Notes under the pieces: generated by a model
What the model was told of the DNA's origin: nothing
What the model saw: only the letters and a program-made list of their open reading frames with translations
Database searches by the model: none
NCBI GenBank assembly: GCA_036873755.1
Contig: JAVTVY010037197.1
Coordinates: 62,001 to 126,000, forward strand
Reading direction: 5' to 3'
DNA from: Hanleya hanleyi
Taxonomy: Eukaryota; Mollusca; Polyplacophora; Lepidopleurida; Hanleyidae
Length of the DNA stretch: 64,000 nucleotides
Made by a program: the position numbers and the translations under genes
Part shown: piece after piece, positions 55,986-64,000 of the stretch
Position numbering within the stretch: the first letter of the stretch is position 1
Layout: every line of letters starts with the position of its first letter

Positions 55986-56033
55986 AGCACTGTGGTCGAA
56001 CGTGGAATGAAGGATGACGGCAGTGGTGTCTGG

Positions 56034-56040
56034 CTTTATA
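56034..56040 (-). promoter_or_regulatory. TATA box of TM gene
   Basis: TATAAAG on the minus strand, about 50 bp before ATG 55985. Confidence 0.55.
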
Positions 56041-57593
56041 GTCGTTTCACCTGGTTGGCAGCGACCCAGGAATTGAAGGAACTGGGCCAGCCTTGCCATT
56101 TGACGAAATGAAACAGTTTGCCACGTCGACGTTCCGTTTTCAAAATCTGCTCCACCGTGTAGTAGTCTTGCTGTGTTTTTACGACAGGCTGTAATTCCGT
56201 CTCGTAAAACGTCCCTAGCAACGGTTCCCTTGAAGATCTTCCAGTTCATAGACTCGCTGCTGTCGGGTAGGCGCCGTTTAATCAGGAAGTGCTCATCGCT
56301 CCAGTTGGGCAAGTAACTTTTCTCGAACTTGCCCTTGACTTTACTGATCCGTACAGGGTCCCCGACCTTGTACACCGCCTTCGTCGTTCGCTGCGATGGC
56401 CTGGGGTACAAGACACGCCGGACTTGGGCTTCATTGCGTTGGGTCACGGTAATGGGGGCTCTCTCTATACTCCGATGATAGGCTCGATTGTAACCCCTCA
56501 CAAGTTTCGGGAGAACATCGATGTACCGCCTTGTATTCTTATAGGTGAAATATTTATACATGCGGCCTTTGAATGTCCTGTTGAACCTTTCCACCACGGA
56601 AGCCTTGGTCTCGTTGTACGTATGGAAGAAAAACACCTTCTGTTTCTTGAGAAAGGCTTGGAACGGTCTGTTGAGGAATTCCGTGCCTTCGTCGGTTTGC
56701 AAATACAAAGGTTTGCGCCCGGTCTTGAAGATGTCTTTGAACGCCGCTATGAGATTCGCCCCCGTTTTCGTCCGGATGGGTACCACCCACGCATACTTGG
56801 ATAGGATATCGATGCACGTCAAGATATACCGATTCCCATCGTTGTGTTTGGCAAAGGCGCTCATATCGACCAAATTCGCTTGCCACTGGGCATCTATTCC
56901 TCCCACGATGACCCGGTTCCGTAGAAAATGGCGACGGACAGCTCGATGTAAGGTATAGGTGTCTTGTTTTCTTAACCAATCTCGGACTTGGGCACGTTGT
57001 ATCCCCTGGGGTTTGGCCGCTCGATAGAGAGCGGACAATGCACGATAGGCCGCCGGACTGTCGGGACTGTAGTATAAGTTATCCAACACCTTCTCGCAGC
57101 GCTTCATGGTGACAAAATGATGATGGACCCTGGCTCTATCGTTTATTATAACGGGTATATCTTGGGCCGGAGTTTCTTTCTGATTTTCTTCGTTGGCTTC
57201 CACAGTGTCCATGGTCAATGAGCAGTCCAACTCGTCTGATGACCCCTTGATAAACACTTCATCCACATCTACCACGGCATCTTCCAATGGAGACCATAGA
57301 TCAGGGTGAAGGGTAAAATGCACTGTACCCCCATCTAGCCGAGCCAATTGAGCAAAGAAAGGGCCGCGTCGGATGTACACATCGTGACACAAGTGGATGA
57401 GATCGCCGTCCAGTTCACCAGACAACACCCGTTTGAATTTGGTCCAGCCCTCTCGGGACAGACGAATGTGAGCCGGGCACGGTTGTGTAGGGTCCGCATC
57501 ACAGATGTCTCCCACCTCCTCCATGATATCGACCTTATCCGCATACACGCGCAGGAAAACCTCGGGGGTCAAGCTGAGATACGCCAGTGTTAT
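56036..57593 (-). pseudogene. INT: Retroviral-type integrase with N-terminal extra domain
   Basis: The open frame from 57572 gives: 1-115, a domain paralogous to the neighbouring 58181-57678 gene; 156-220, integrase N-terminal part ('LRKQDTYTLHRAVRRHFLRN'); catalytic core with Asp235 ('ANLVDM'), Asp293 ('LQTDEGTEF') and Glu327 ('SVVERFNRT'), 33 residues between the last two; 400-435, SH3-like segment. Two frame breaks near 56261 and 56225 separate the C-terminal chromodomain (56200-56036, 'YTVEQILKTERR', 'FVKWQGWP'). No ATG opens the frame; ATA at 57593, 52 bp after the TATA box, may be a lost start. Confidence 0.85.
57141..57150 (-). promoter_or_regulatory. Possible internal TATA of integrase proper
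   Basis: TATAATAAAC on the minus strand, 34 bp before the internal ATG at 57107 ('MKRCEKVLDNLYY'), where integrases without the extra domain would start. Weak evidence. Confidence 0.3.
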
Positions 57594-57644
57594 ATGCTCC
57601 GCCAGGGTCAGTACGTGAATGGTACCAGAGTGGACTGTCTCTCG

Positions 57645-57652
57645 TATTTATA
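57645..57652 (-). promoter_or_regulatory. TATA box of integrase gene
   Basis: TATAAATA followed by CGAGAG, matching the box at 58232-58239, which is followed by CGAGGG. Confidence 0.6.
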
Positions 57653-57677
57653 GGGAGAACCCCGTGAGATCAAAGGA

Positions 57678-58181
57678 TCAGGTGGTCATGTCACTGGGCT
57701 GACTGAGTCTAGCCGGGTAATCAATGGCATCGTCGTCGGGTTCATGGCTATACAGTTGTTCATTGGGTTCTGCCGCTGCTTCTCTCAGGGCACGAGCCCA
57801 CTCCAACTCGTCTGATGACCGCTCGTCCGGTGTAAACAGCTGGTCCACGATAGGCACCACTTTCTCGAAGGCTATCCACAGATCGGGGTCTAGGGTGAAG
57901 CCTCGCGTAGGCTCTTGGTAGCGGCCCAGGCGTGGGAAGAAGGGTCCACGGTATACGTAGATGGCATTGTCTATGTGGATGACGTGTCCATCGAGCTCGC
58001 CGCTCAACACCCGTTTAAATTTGGTCCAGCCGTCACGGTGTAGCGGAACCGTATTCGATACGGTCTCAGCGGGCGACCAGCAAACATCTCCACGGTCTTC
58101 CACGAGGGTGACTTTATCCCCATAGACGTGTAACCCCACCCGGGGTTTAAGGGGAAGGATGGCTCGTAGGACGGGTGACAT
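57678..58181 (-). CDS. Paralog of the integrase N-terminal domain
   Basis: Intact 167 residues from ATG 58181. Shares 'GWTKFKRVLSGELDG' and further matches ('HVYGDKV', 'RGPFF', 'DPDLW', 'SSDEL') with residues 1-115 of the integrase frame. Acidic C-terminus ('HEPDDDAIDYPARL'). Family and function not recognised. Own TATA box at 58232. Looks like a gene duplication, with one copy fused to integrase. Confidence 0.7.
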   Translation of the reverse strand: MSPVLRAILPLKPRVGLHVYGDKVTLVEDRGDVCWSPAETVSNTVPLHRDGWTKFKRVLSGELDGHVIHIDNAIYVYRGPFFPRLGRYQEPTRGFTLDPDLWIAFEKVVPIVDQLFTPDERSSDELEWARALREAAAEPNEQLYSHEPDDDAIDYPARLSQPSDMTT

Positions 58182-58231
58182 GCTTGCTCCAATGATGATC
58201 GTTGAATGACACACACTCTGTCTGACCCTCG

Positions 58232-58239
58232 TATTTATA
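58232..58239 (-). promoter_or_regulatory. TATA box of integrase-N paralog
   Basis: TATAAATA on the minus strand, about 50 bp before ATG 58181. Confidence 0.6.
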
Positions 58240-58253
58240 GTCAGGTCCCACTG

Positions 58254-58580
58254 TCAATACCACAGCGCCAGGGCTAATAGGGCACAGACTATTGTGAGGC
58301 CAACCAGCCGGCGCTGGTTCTGGCGTGAGCGCTCGTGGTCCATAGCCCGAGCATCAAGGATGGCTGTCATAGTCCAGTAGTGGTGAGTGATGGCACACCT
58401 CTCCATCGAGTGCACTCTGTCGAGGACCGCTTCTGTGAACTCGTTCAGGATCTGGCGTCGCCCCTCGTTGTCGTCGCCATCTGCAAACATGGACCGAACC
58501 ACTGCTCGGTAACCCGTGAGTGAATTCACCGCGGTGGCATGCTGTACAATGCGAGTCGCATAGGGCTGGATCTCCGTCAT
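58254..58580 (-). CDS. Small tail-anchored membrane protein
   Basis: Intact 108 residues. Soluble helical-looking body ('EFTEAVLDRVHSMERC') and a C-terminal hydrophobic segment after basic 'RRL' ('VGLTIVCALLALALWY') that reaches the last residue, typical of a tail anchor. Starts at ATG 58580, 47 bp after a TATA box. No family recognised. Confidence 0.65.
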   Translation of the reverse strand: MTEIQPYATRIVQHATAVNSLTGYRAVVRSMFADGDDNEGRRQILNEFTEAVLDRVHSMERCAITHHYWTMTAILDARAMDHERSRQNQRRLVGLTIVCALLALALWY

Positions 58581-58626
58581 GGCTCTGCAACCGTAGAAAT
58601 GAAGGTGTGGGATCCAGAGAGACGTG

Positions 58627-58633
58627 TTTTATA
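58627..58633 (-). promoter_or_regulatory. TATA box of tail-anchored protein gene
   Basis: TATAAAA on the minus strand. With 59085-59092 on the plus strand it bounds a divergent promoter region of about 450 bp. Confidence 0.6.
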
Positions 58634-58849
58634 GACCAGGTCACACATGCGCGCCTAGATGTAGCTCTACGGGTGTAGTCCGTGATACGTACTATTCTGA
58701 TGGGTTAGTCCAAAAAAGAGAGCAACAACAACAACACAGATTACAGGTCAATCCTTTTATTATGCGTGAATAACCTGTGAACATCATAGGAATGCATGTA
58801 CTGACCTGTCTGTGGGGGTTTTCCACAATGGCGTTCACCTTCATGTCTT

Positions 58850-58935
58850 TTCGGGTACGTCCGTGTCTTTTCGGTAAAGTCCGTGTCTTTTCGGTAAAGT
58901 CCGTGTCTTTTCGGATCGGTGACGTCCGTGTCTAT
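58850..58935. repeat. ~21-bp minisatellite in divergent promoter region
   Basis: Four copies around GTCCGTGTCTTTTCGGTAAA, between the two divergent TATA boxes. May be regulatory; not shown. Confidence 0.7.
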
Positions 58936-59084
58936 CATCCGGGCACTTCGCGTCTGCGCCTGCATTGGGGTATGTATGAGGGTCTTCATGCGCGTGCGCG
59001 CAATGCGGTTCAGTCGTACACCAGTACACCAGTCTTGATCCTCGACTTGGGGTAGAGTGTGCTAAAAATTACCAGCTAGCGTGC

Positions 59085-59092
59085 TATAAAAG
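59085..59092 (+). promoter_or_regulatory. TATA box of zinc-finger gene
   Basis: TATAAAAG, 46 bp before ATG 59138. Confidence 0.65.
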
Positions 59093-59137
59093 GGAAGCGG
59101 CCTTGCCGTTTCATCAGACACTCTGTCAACCACCAAG

Positions 59138-60348
59138 ATGTTCACTTGCACAACTTGGCAGAAACAGTTTACTCGTCTAGATAATTTACGACGCCACGAG
59201 GCCTCTACCCACAACGATGCACGGTATACTTGTATAACCTGCGCACGGTCATTTAATCGGGAGGATCAGTTAATGCGCCACGAACGTTCAATTCATGGGC
59301 CACCCAAGCGTCCATGCGACGATTGTGGTCAACTCTTCAAACGACGCAATCAGTTGCTGCGACACCAACGGTTGATTCATGCCCCGGTACAGAGTCATAC
59401 GCCTGACAACATCGAACATTTTCTGGGCGATTCCACCAAGATGTTCACTTGCACAACTTGTCAGAGGCAGTTTACTCGTCTAGATAATTTACGACGCCAC
59501 GAGGCCTCCTCCACCCACAACGATGCACGGTATACTTGTATAACCTGCGCAGGGTCATTTAATCGGGAGGATCAGTTACTGCGCCACGAACGTTCAATTC
59601 ATGGGCGACGCAAGCGTCCATGCGAGGATTGTGGTCAACTCTTCAAACGACGCAGTCAGTTAAGACGGCATCAGCGTTTGATTCATGGTCCGTCTCTACG
59701 GTTTGAGCGACAACTTCCTACTGAAGAGGAGCCGCGGAAGGTCAGACCCAGTGAAGATAAGTCCGGGGAGACGAACGCCAATGGTGATGCGATGAAGGAG
59801 AGCCCGCCTATACCCACAGTTCAGAAGAGCCTGGATATCCAGCCGGACCCCAGCGTTACGGTTTCGAGTCATACGCCTGACAACATCGAACATTTTCTGG
59901 GCGATCTCTTACAGGACAACCATCCAGTGAGGGACATCGATCGGCGCCATTGGTCCATGACACGGCACTGTTTCCACCCTCATGGCCCTATTCAAGATAT
60001 TTACAATTTTCCACTGACCAACCGCACCCGTCTACGCAGCTACGTGGAAGCCATCTTCAAAGATCAAACTACGGCCTTCAAATTGAATGTCGCTTTCGGG
60101 TACATCTTACGTCACAAAAAGACGGGCCAGTTACGGTATTATTATCCCGGCAATAATATCTATGTGTCTGACCAGCCGTTCACCATCATTAACCGGAGGT
60201 CACTAGAGACGATGCTGGAGATACTGGACACCGTGGATGCCTTGAGATGGGCACATCGTCAACGCCCCAACATACAATGGTGGTAGAGAGGGTAACCAAT
60301 ATCACGTTTTTCCTGACCAAGCTGACCGACCACCGCCATCGGTTGAAT
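59138..60348 (+). CDS. C2H2 zinc-finger protein resembling PolB N-terminal region
   Basis: 382 codons open to TAG 60284-60286; homology to the element C copies continues to about 60348 in another frame. Six C2H2 fingers as two tandem sets of three (59138-59400 and 59438-59700). In the first finger Trp replaces the second Cys ('CTTWQ'). Then an acidic linker, 'DIDRRHWSMTRH', 'YNFPLTNRTRL', 'TAFKLNVAFGYILRHKKTGQLRYYY'. From memory, this C-terminal part resembles the region before the polymerase in metazoan Polinton PolB. Exonuclease and polymerase motifs are absent. May act as a DNA-binding or initiation protein, or be a PolB remnant. Confidence 0.7.
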
Positions 60349-60514
60349 ACGTCACCCGCGCACTGATGAATACCATAAGATGCCGCACATACTCTCTATG
60401 TCTACATGCTGATCGTTGAATTGAGCTCAGTAAACCCTTGTACCTAACGTGACGGTGCGTTAAATAATAAAACATGGTGTTTGATATTTCAATTTGTTAT
60501 GCTGTGAACATACT

Positions 60515-60574
60515 AAACATACCCAGGGCGGTTCCCCCAGCCTGGGTATGATGTAACATTGGGGATAATAAAAT
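60515..60574 (+). terminator. 3' hairpin and poly(A) signal after zinc-finger gene
   Basis: AAACATACCCAGG, loop GCGGTTCCCCCAGC, CTGGGTATG, then GGGGATAATAAAAT. Same architecture as after the ATPase although the genes are unrelated. Confidence 0.6.
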
Positions 60575-60654
60575 ATATAAACATTGCTGAACTTGTTGTT
60601 ATTCACGACAACCGCTATCCGATTGTATAACACAGAATAAATAATGTATATGCC

Positions 60655-61939
60655 CATCGCGCGCGCACTGCCGGTGATGACGCGCGCGCGCGCGCTGCGG
60701 CCGGAGAACCCGCGCGCGGGCGCACGCTGGGGGGTCGGGGCGGGCCGCGCCGGGAAAAGCCCCGGAGGTTGAACATACGGACGGGTAAGGGGAAAAATTG
60801 GAACTCTTCTATGTTTGGAGGTAGTTTTAGCGAAAACCCGGAAGTGACGTCACAACCCCCACGTGAACTGCGCAGCAGAATGGATACGACACCCTAGTGT
60901 AACTCCCTCACCTAGGCTTCACATGGATACCTCACTCGATCCCATCGACCCACTAGTGGCCCACCTACACCCCAACACGTCTATTTCTATACTACGGCCA
61001 GACTGCGCATGCGCAGAATGCCGATATTTCAATCCCACACCCAGCCCACCAGATGCCCCTTCACGAATGCTTCACTTTGATACCTCACTCGACCCCATTG
61101 GACCATTGGTGGCTCCCCTAGCTCCAAAACGTCTAGCGGGATCCATACAGGGTCCAGTTTTCGACACTAGGTGACCACATCCCGACAAAATGGCCAGTTT
61201 TCGACACCGGATGTGCCGCCATCTTGAACATACGTGCCGCCATCTTGGATATGTCCCATAATGCACCGGGTCAAAATACTCGCTTCTGATTGGACGAGAG
61301 CTCTGTGACGGATTTGAAATACTCGCTTCTGATTGGAGGAGAGCTCCGCATTGCCTCTGCGCATGCGCAGAATGATATTCCTACCGCACACCCAACCCAT
61401 CAGATGCCCCTTCACGAATGCTTCACTTTGATACCTCACTCGACCCCATTGGACCATTAGGGGCTCCCCTACATCCCAAAACGGCTATTTTCATACACTT
61501 TGGCCACCGCACATGCGCAGAATGCCGATATTTCAACCCAACACCCATCCCATTAGATGCCCCTTCACGAATGCTTCACTATGATACCTCACTCGACCCC
61601 ATTGGTCCATTAGTGGCTCCCCTAGCTCCAAAACGTCTATTTCCATACCCTTGTGCCACCGCGCATGCGCTGAATGCTGATATTTCAACCCCACACCCAG
61701 CCCATCAGATGCCCCTTCACGAATGCTTCACATTGATACCTCACTCGACCCCATTGGACCATTAGTAGCTCCCCTAGCTCCAAAACGTATATTTTCATAG
61801 ACTTGGGCCACCGCGCATGCCCAGAATGCCGATATTTCAACCCCACACCCAGCCCATCAGACCTCTCCTCCTCAAATCCTCCCCAAATGACCTCTACATC
61901 CGGGTGAAATGAGGCTCAATTTACGCAATGTATACTACT
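60655..61939. repeat. Element B right terminal repeat
   Basis: Inverted partner of the left repeat. Alternating CG tract (60685-60700), GGAAGTGACGTCAC near 60840, then about four ~160-bp subrepeats with TGCGCATGCGCA (61004, 61358) and ACTCGACCCCATTGGACCAT. Ends TATACTACT. No gene seen. Confidence 0.75.
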
Positions 61940-62386
61940 ATGGTCACCTAATGACCACCTTGATAATAGGTAGGGTAGGCGGTTATCTAACCCTGGGATG
62001 TGTTTTGCGCGGTTTTCAAAATGACCGAGGGCTGCCAACCAGCATATTTCTCGGAGACAAGTTTGAAGGAAAATATTTCGTGTGGCCCCAGAATTAAGGA
62101 CGGTGACAGAAGCCATATTGTCACAACGTACCAGCACCCGTTTTCCCTCAAGCCTGTCCCCCCATAACTTAAGACAAATGATGATGGATAACATTTCAAG
62201 TTCTGTAATGGATACTCCCTTTACTATGGATAATGGGAAGACACTATGGAAAAATGAGTTACCGCAAACCCCACCACAGCCGACAATGCAGGCATCTAAG
62301 GCCACAAAAGCATCTTGTTCAGACCAATCTTCCAAACACATCATGGACACTCCATTGTACAATTGCACGTATTTAGCCCAGGACAT
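61940..62386 (-). pseudogene. DIRS-like retrotransposon RNase H fragment
   Basis: 'DACIVGCGGVCG', 'VSITELEMLSIIICLKLWGDRLEGK', 'VRCDNMASVTVLNSG' and 'HIPGLDNRLPYLLSRW' match the RNase H region found after reverse transcriptase in DIRS/tyrosine-recombinase retrotransposons. The frame is open for about 150 codons and is cut exactly where element B begins. Confidence 0.65.
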
Positions 62387-63454
62387 GACTAACGTAATAA
62401 AATACTTTATTTCAATATTACATCAAGGATTTGCCCTTGGAACCATCTTTCCAAAAAGAAATACTTGAAACAACGAGTTGGAAAGGATTGAACAAAACCT
62501 AAAAATGTTCAAAAGGCAGTCATTCGTGCAAATCTACAAACTCACGACAACAGTATCCCAAGAACATACGTTTGCAGCAATGTTCCTCTGTAGGTAAGTC
62601 AAATATCAACTACAGTACGATCAAAGAGGAATATGATTGAATGTCGAACTTCATATGTGCAATGAACAAAATGCTTGCAATAGTATTGAGCAGCCAGACA
62701 CTTGGAAACCTTTGAGGAAATCAAAAGGAATAGTCACGCTCTCCTCCATTGCCCCATCTACCTTTCTCATCTCCGACAGTTACAGGGCACCTATTCTAAG
62801 ATCATATTACTACCAAATGGCACAACCGCACTCGTTAGCGAAGGGGTCCTCTAATATTACTACCCAGTGACACAGTTGCACGCGGCTCAGCCCATATTGC
62901 TTGTTTCTTACTACTACATAGTGGTGCGGACGGCTATTTATAGCATAGATGAGTTTGAAAGAGAAAGAATACATAAACCGTTAGATGAGATTCGAACCCA
63001 TGTCTCCTCATATACGCGGATATTAGGTACGGTAAATTAGGAATTTTATATGCTGCGACATCCATTTGAATTTTTGTTTGTTTCATAACTTGCACCAACT
63101 GGCTATTGATACAATTAAATTTTTCCATCGGAACTGTTTAGTCCCATTCGGAAAAGTGTTATTACCCAACGGGTCTAAGACTTCCAAAAACAAATTAACC
63201 TAATTCCCAATTTCGATAGGAAATGGAACTGTTTTCCCTAAAATGAAACTGGCATTATGTTCGTGATGTTCAAGTAATTCATATAAAAATATCTATAGTT
63301 TAGATTGACTGAAACCTTTCTCAAACTAGAGGGCCACAATGTTATTCTGAAATCCACTATGTTGTGCTGAGAGAGTTAACTGCTGCGTGTCTGATGACGT
63401 CACCGTAGTTGTTGGTAATATGCAAAAATATCACTCCCCTGGCGAGGTTCACAG
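62387..63454. other. Gene-free interval
   Basis: AT-rich sequence. I see no gene, RNA or clear repeat here, only short chance frames. Confidence 0.5.
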
Positions 63455-63633
63455 TACACTCTTAAAATGCTAATGTTAGATTTAATATCTGAAGTGCTGG
63501 AGGAGGGAAAGTACTTTTAAGTGTTGGATACAACAGCTTAAAATGTTACATTTAACACTTATATGTGATAAATACAACACTTTTTAAATGCTTTCCCTCC
63601 TTCAACACTTTAGATTAGCGTTTTAATAGTGTA
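63455..63633. mobile_element. MITE-like inverted-repeat element
   Basis: About 179 bp with imperfect ~60-bp terminal inverted repeats (TACACTCTTAAAATGCTAAT against its inverse ending TAGTGTA) around an AT-rich centre. No coding capacity. The TA at each end would fit a Tc1/mariner-type target. Confidence 0.6.
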
Positions 63634-63665
63634 TCGACAAGACAACAATATGACGACTTAGAAAG

Positions 63666-64000
63666 GCGCAGAAATTAGTTACAAAGCGTGAACAAAAAAC
63701 TTTTTTTGGTGGATTTTTCGGTCAGATTTGTCATTTCTTTTATTTATGTAATTTCTCCACAAAAGCTGCATGATAAATTAGCAAATATTCATCTGAAGTG
63801 AAATAAAATAGCTTTTCTTAACTTTTCCTGGCGGGAAGAGCAGAAATTTTGAAGGAAAAAAACCAAGACATCACTTTTCTGGTACCCCACGTGGCCGCCT
63901 TCTTGAATTTACCCATGATCCTCTGCTCGGAGGTTATGCAAATTAGCTCAAAATGACCCCAATATGATGAACCACGAAGTCATGGGGTGTCAGCTTTCAA
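63666..64000 (-). repeat. Dispersed repeat related to the TTAA insertion
   Basis: Reverse complement matches 17330-17640 with moderate divergence, e.g. TGGGTAAATTCAAG and ATTTTGAGC blocks. Cut by the window end. Confidence 0.65.

Larger units (their letters stand above)
47265..61939. mobile_element. Polinton/Maverick element B
   Basis: About 14.7 kb between AGTAGTAGTGTAAGG (47265) and the inverted terminus TATACTACT (61939). TTTCACCCGGATGTA lies just inside both ends. Gene order on the minus strand from high to low coordinates: tail-anchored protein, integrase-N paralog, integrase, TM, ATPase, ORF110, ORF281, penton, pX, major capsid, protease. The zinc-finger gene is on the plus strand. Several genes are broken. 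No exact 6-bp target duplication is seen. Confidence 0.85.

Noticed and set aside
47259..61945. Six-base target duplication of element B (GATGTC against ATGGTC)
   Set aside because: The two hexamers do not match exactly and the flanks are of different origin.
61916..62386. Host single-copy gene
   Set aside because: Motifs are those of a DIRS-type RNase H and the frame is cut by the Polinton end.

Overview
This is metazoan DNA, most likely from an aquatic invertebrate (lancelet, mollusc or similar; the host cannot be named from the sequence alone). It is built almost entirely from one family of Polinton/Maverick elements, the large self-synthesising DNA transposons related to adintoviruses. 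The diagnosis rests on one gene set: double-jelly-roll major capsid protein, penton-like minor capsid protein, pX-like basic protein, A32/FtsK-type packaging ATPase, adenain-type cysteine protease, retroviral-type integrase with a chromodomain, and a C2H2 zinc-finger protein resembling the N-terminal part of Polinton PolB. Host-type repeats (LINE fragments, a DIRS-like RNase H, a TTAA-flanked repeat, a MITE) fill the gaps. I see no ordinary host gene.

Layout. (A) 1-44,725, + strand: a head-to-tail array of ten copies (U1-U10, the first cut by the window start) of a ~3.4-3.9 kb Polinton segment. Each unit runs: small membrane protein (TM) - ATPase - hairpin/poly(A) element - ORF110 - ORF281 - penton - pX - first ~12 codons of the major capsid gene. 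The major capsid codons are then joined directly to the next unit's TM gene. Only U10 continues into a longer major capsid gene, followed by a Polinton terminal repeat ending near 46,043. Most copies carry shared inactivating lesions, so a dead cassette was amplified; ORF110, and ORF281 in several units, remain open. (C) 11,394-20,024: an 8.6 kb inverted-repeat structure interrupting the U4 ATPase. It is two outward-facing copies of the zinc-finger end of a Polinton, head to head, with Polinton-type ends and a minisatellite flank that is also inverted. (B) 47,265-61,939: a nearly complete, diverged Polinton of about 14.7 kb. It has terminal inverted repeats, the morphogenesis block and integrase on the minus strand, and the zinc-finger gene on the plus strand. 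No PolB polymerase or exonuclease domain is visible.

How the genes would work together, from family knowledge: integrase inserts the element; ATPase and protease serve genome packaging and capsid maturation; major capsid, penton and pX-like proteins form the particle; ORF110, ORF281 and the TM protein are conserved parts of the block with unknown roles. Genes in element B have TATA boxes about 35-55 bp before their starts. A recurrent hairpin followed by GGGATAATAAAA lies after the ATPase and after the zinc-finger gene.

Strongest leads: the tandem capsid-cassette array, the double-ended Polinton palindrome, the shared 3' hairpin element, the absence of polymerase next to a zinc-finger gene with a shared end point, and a domain shared by the integrase N-terminus and the neighbouring gene.
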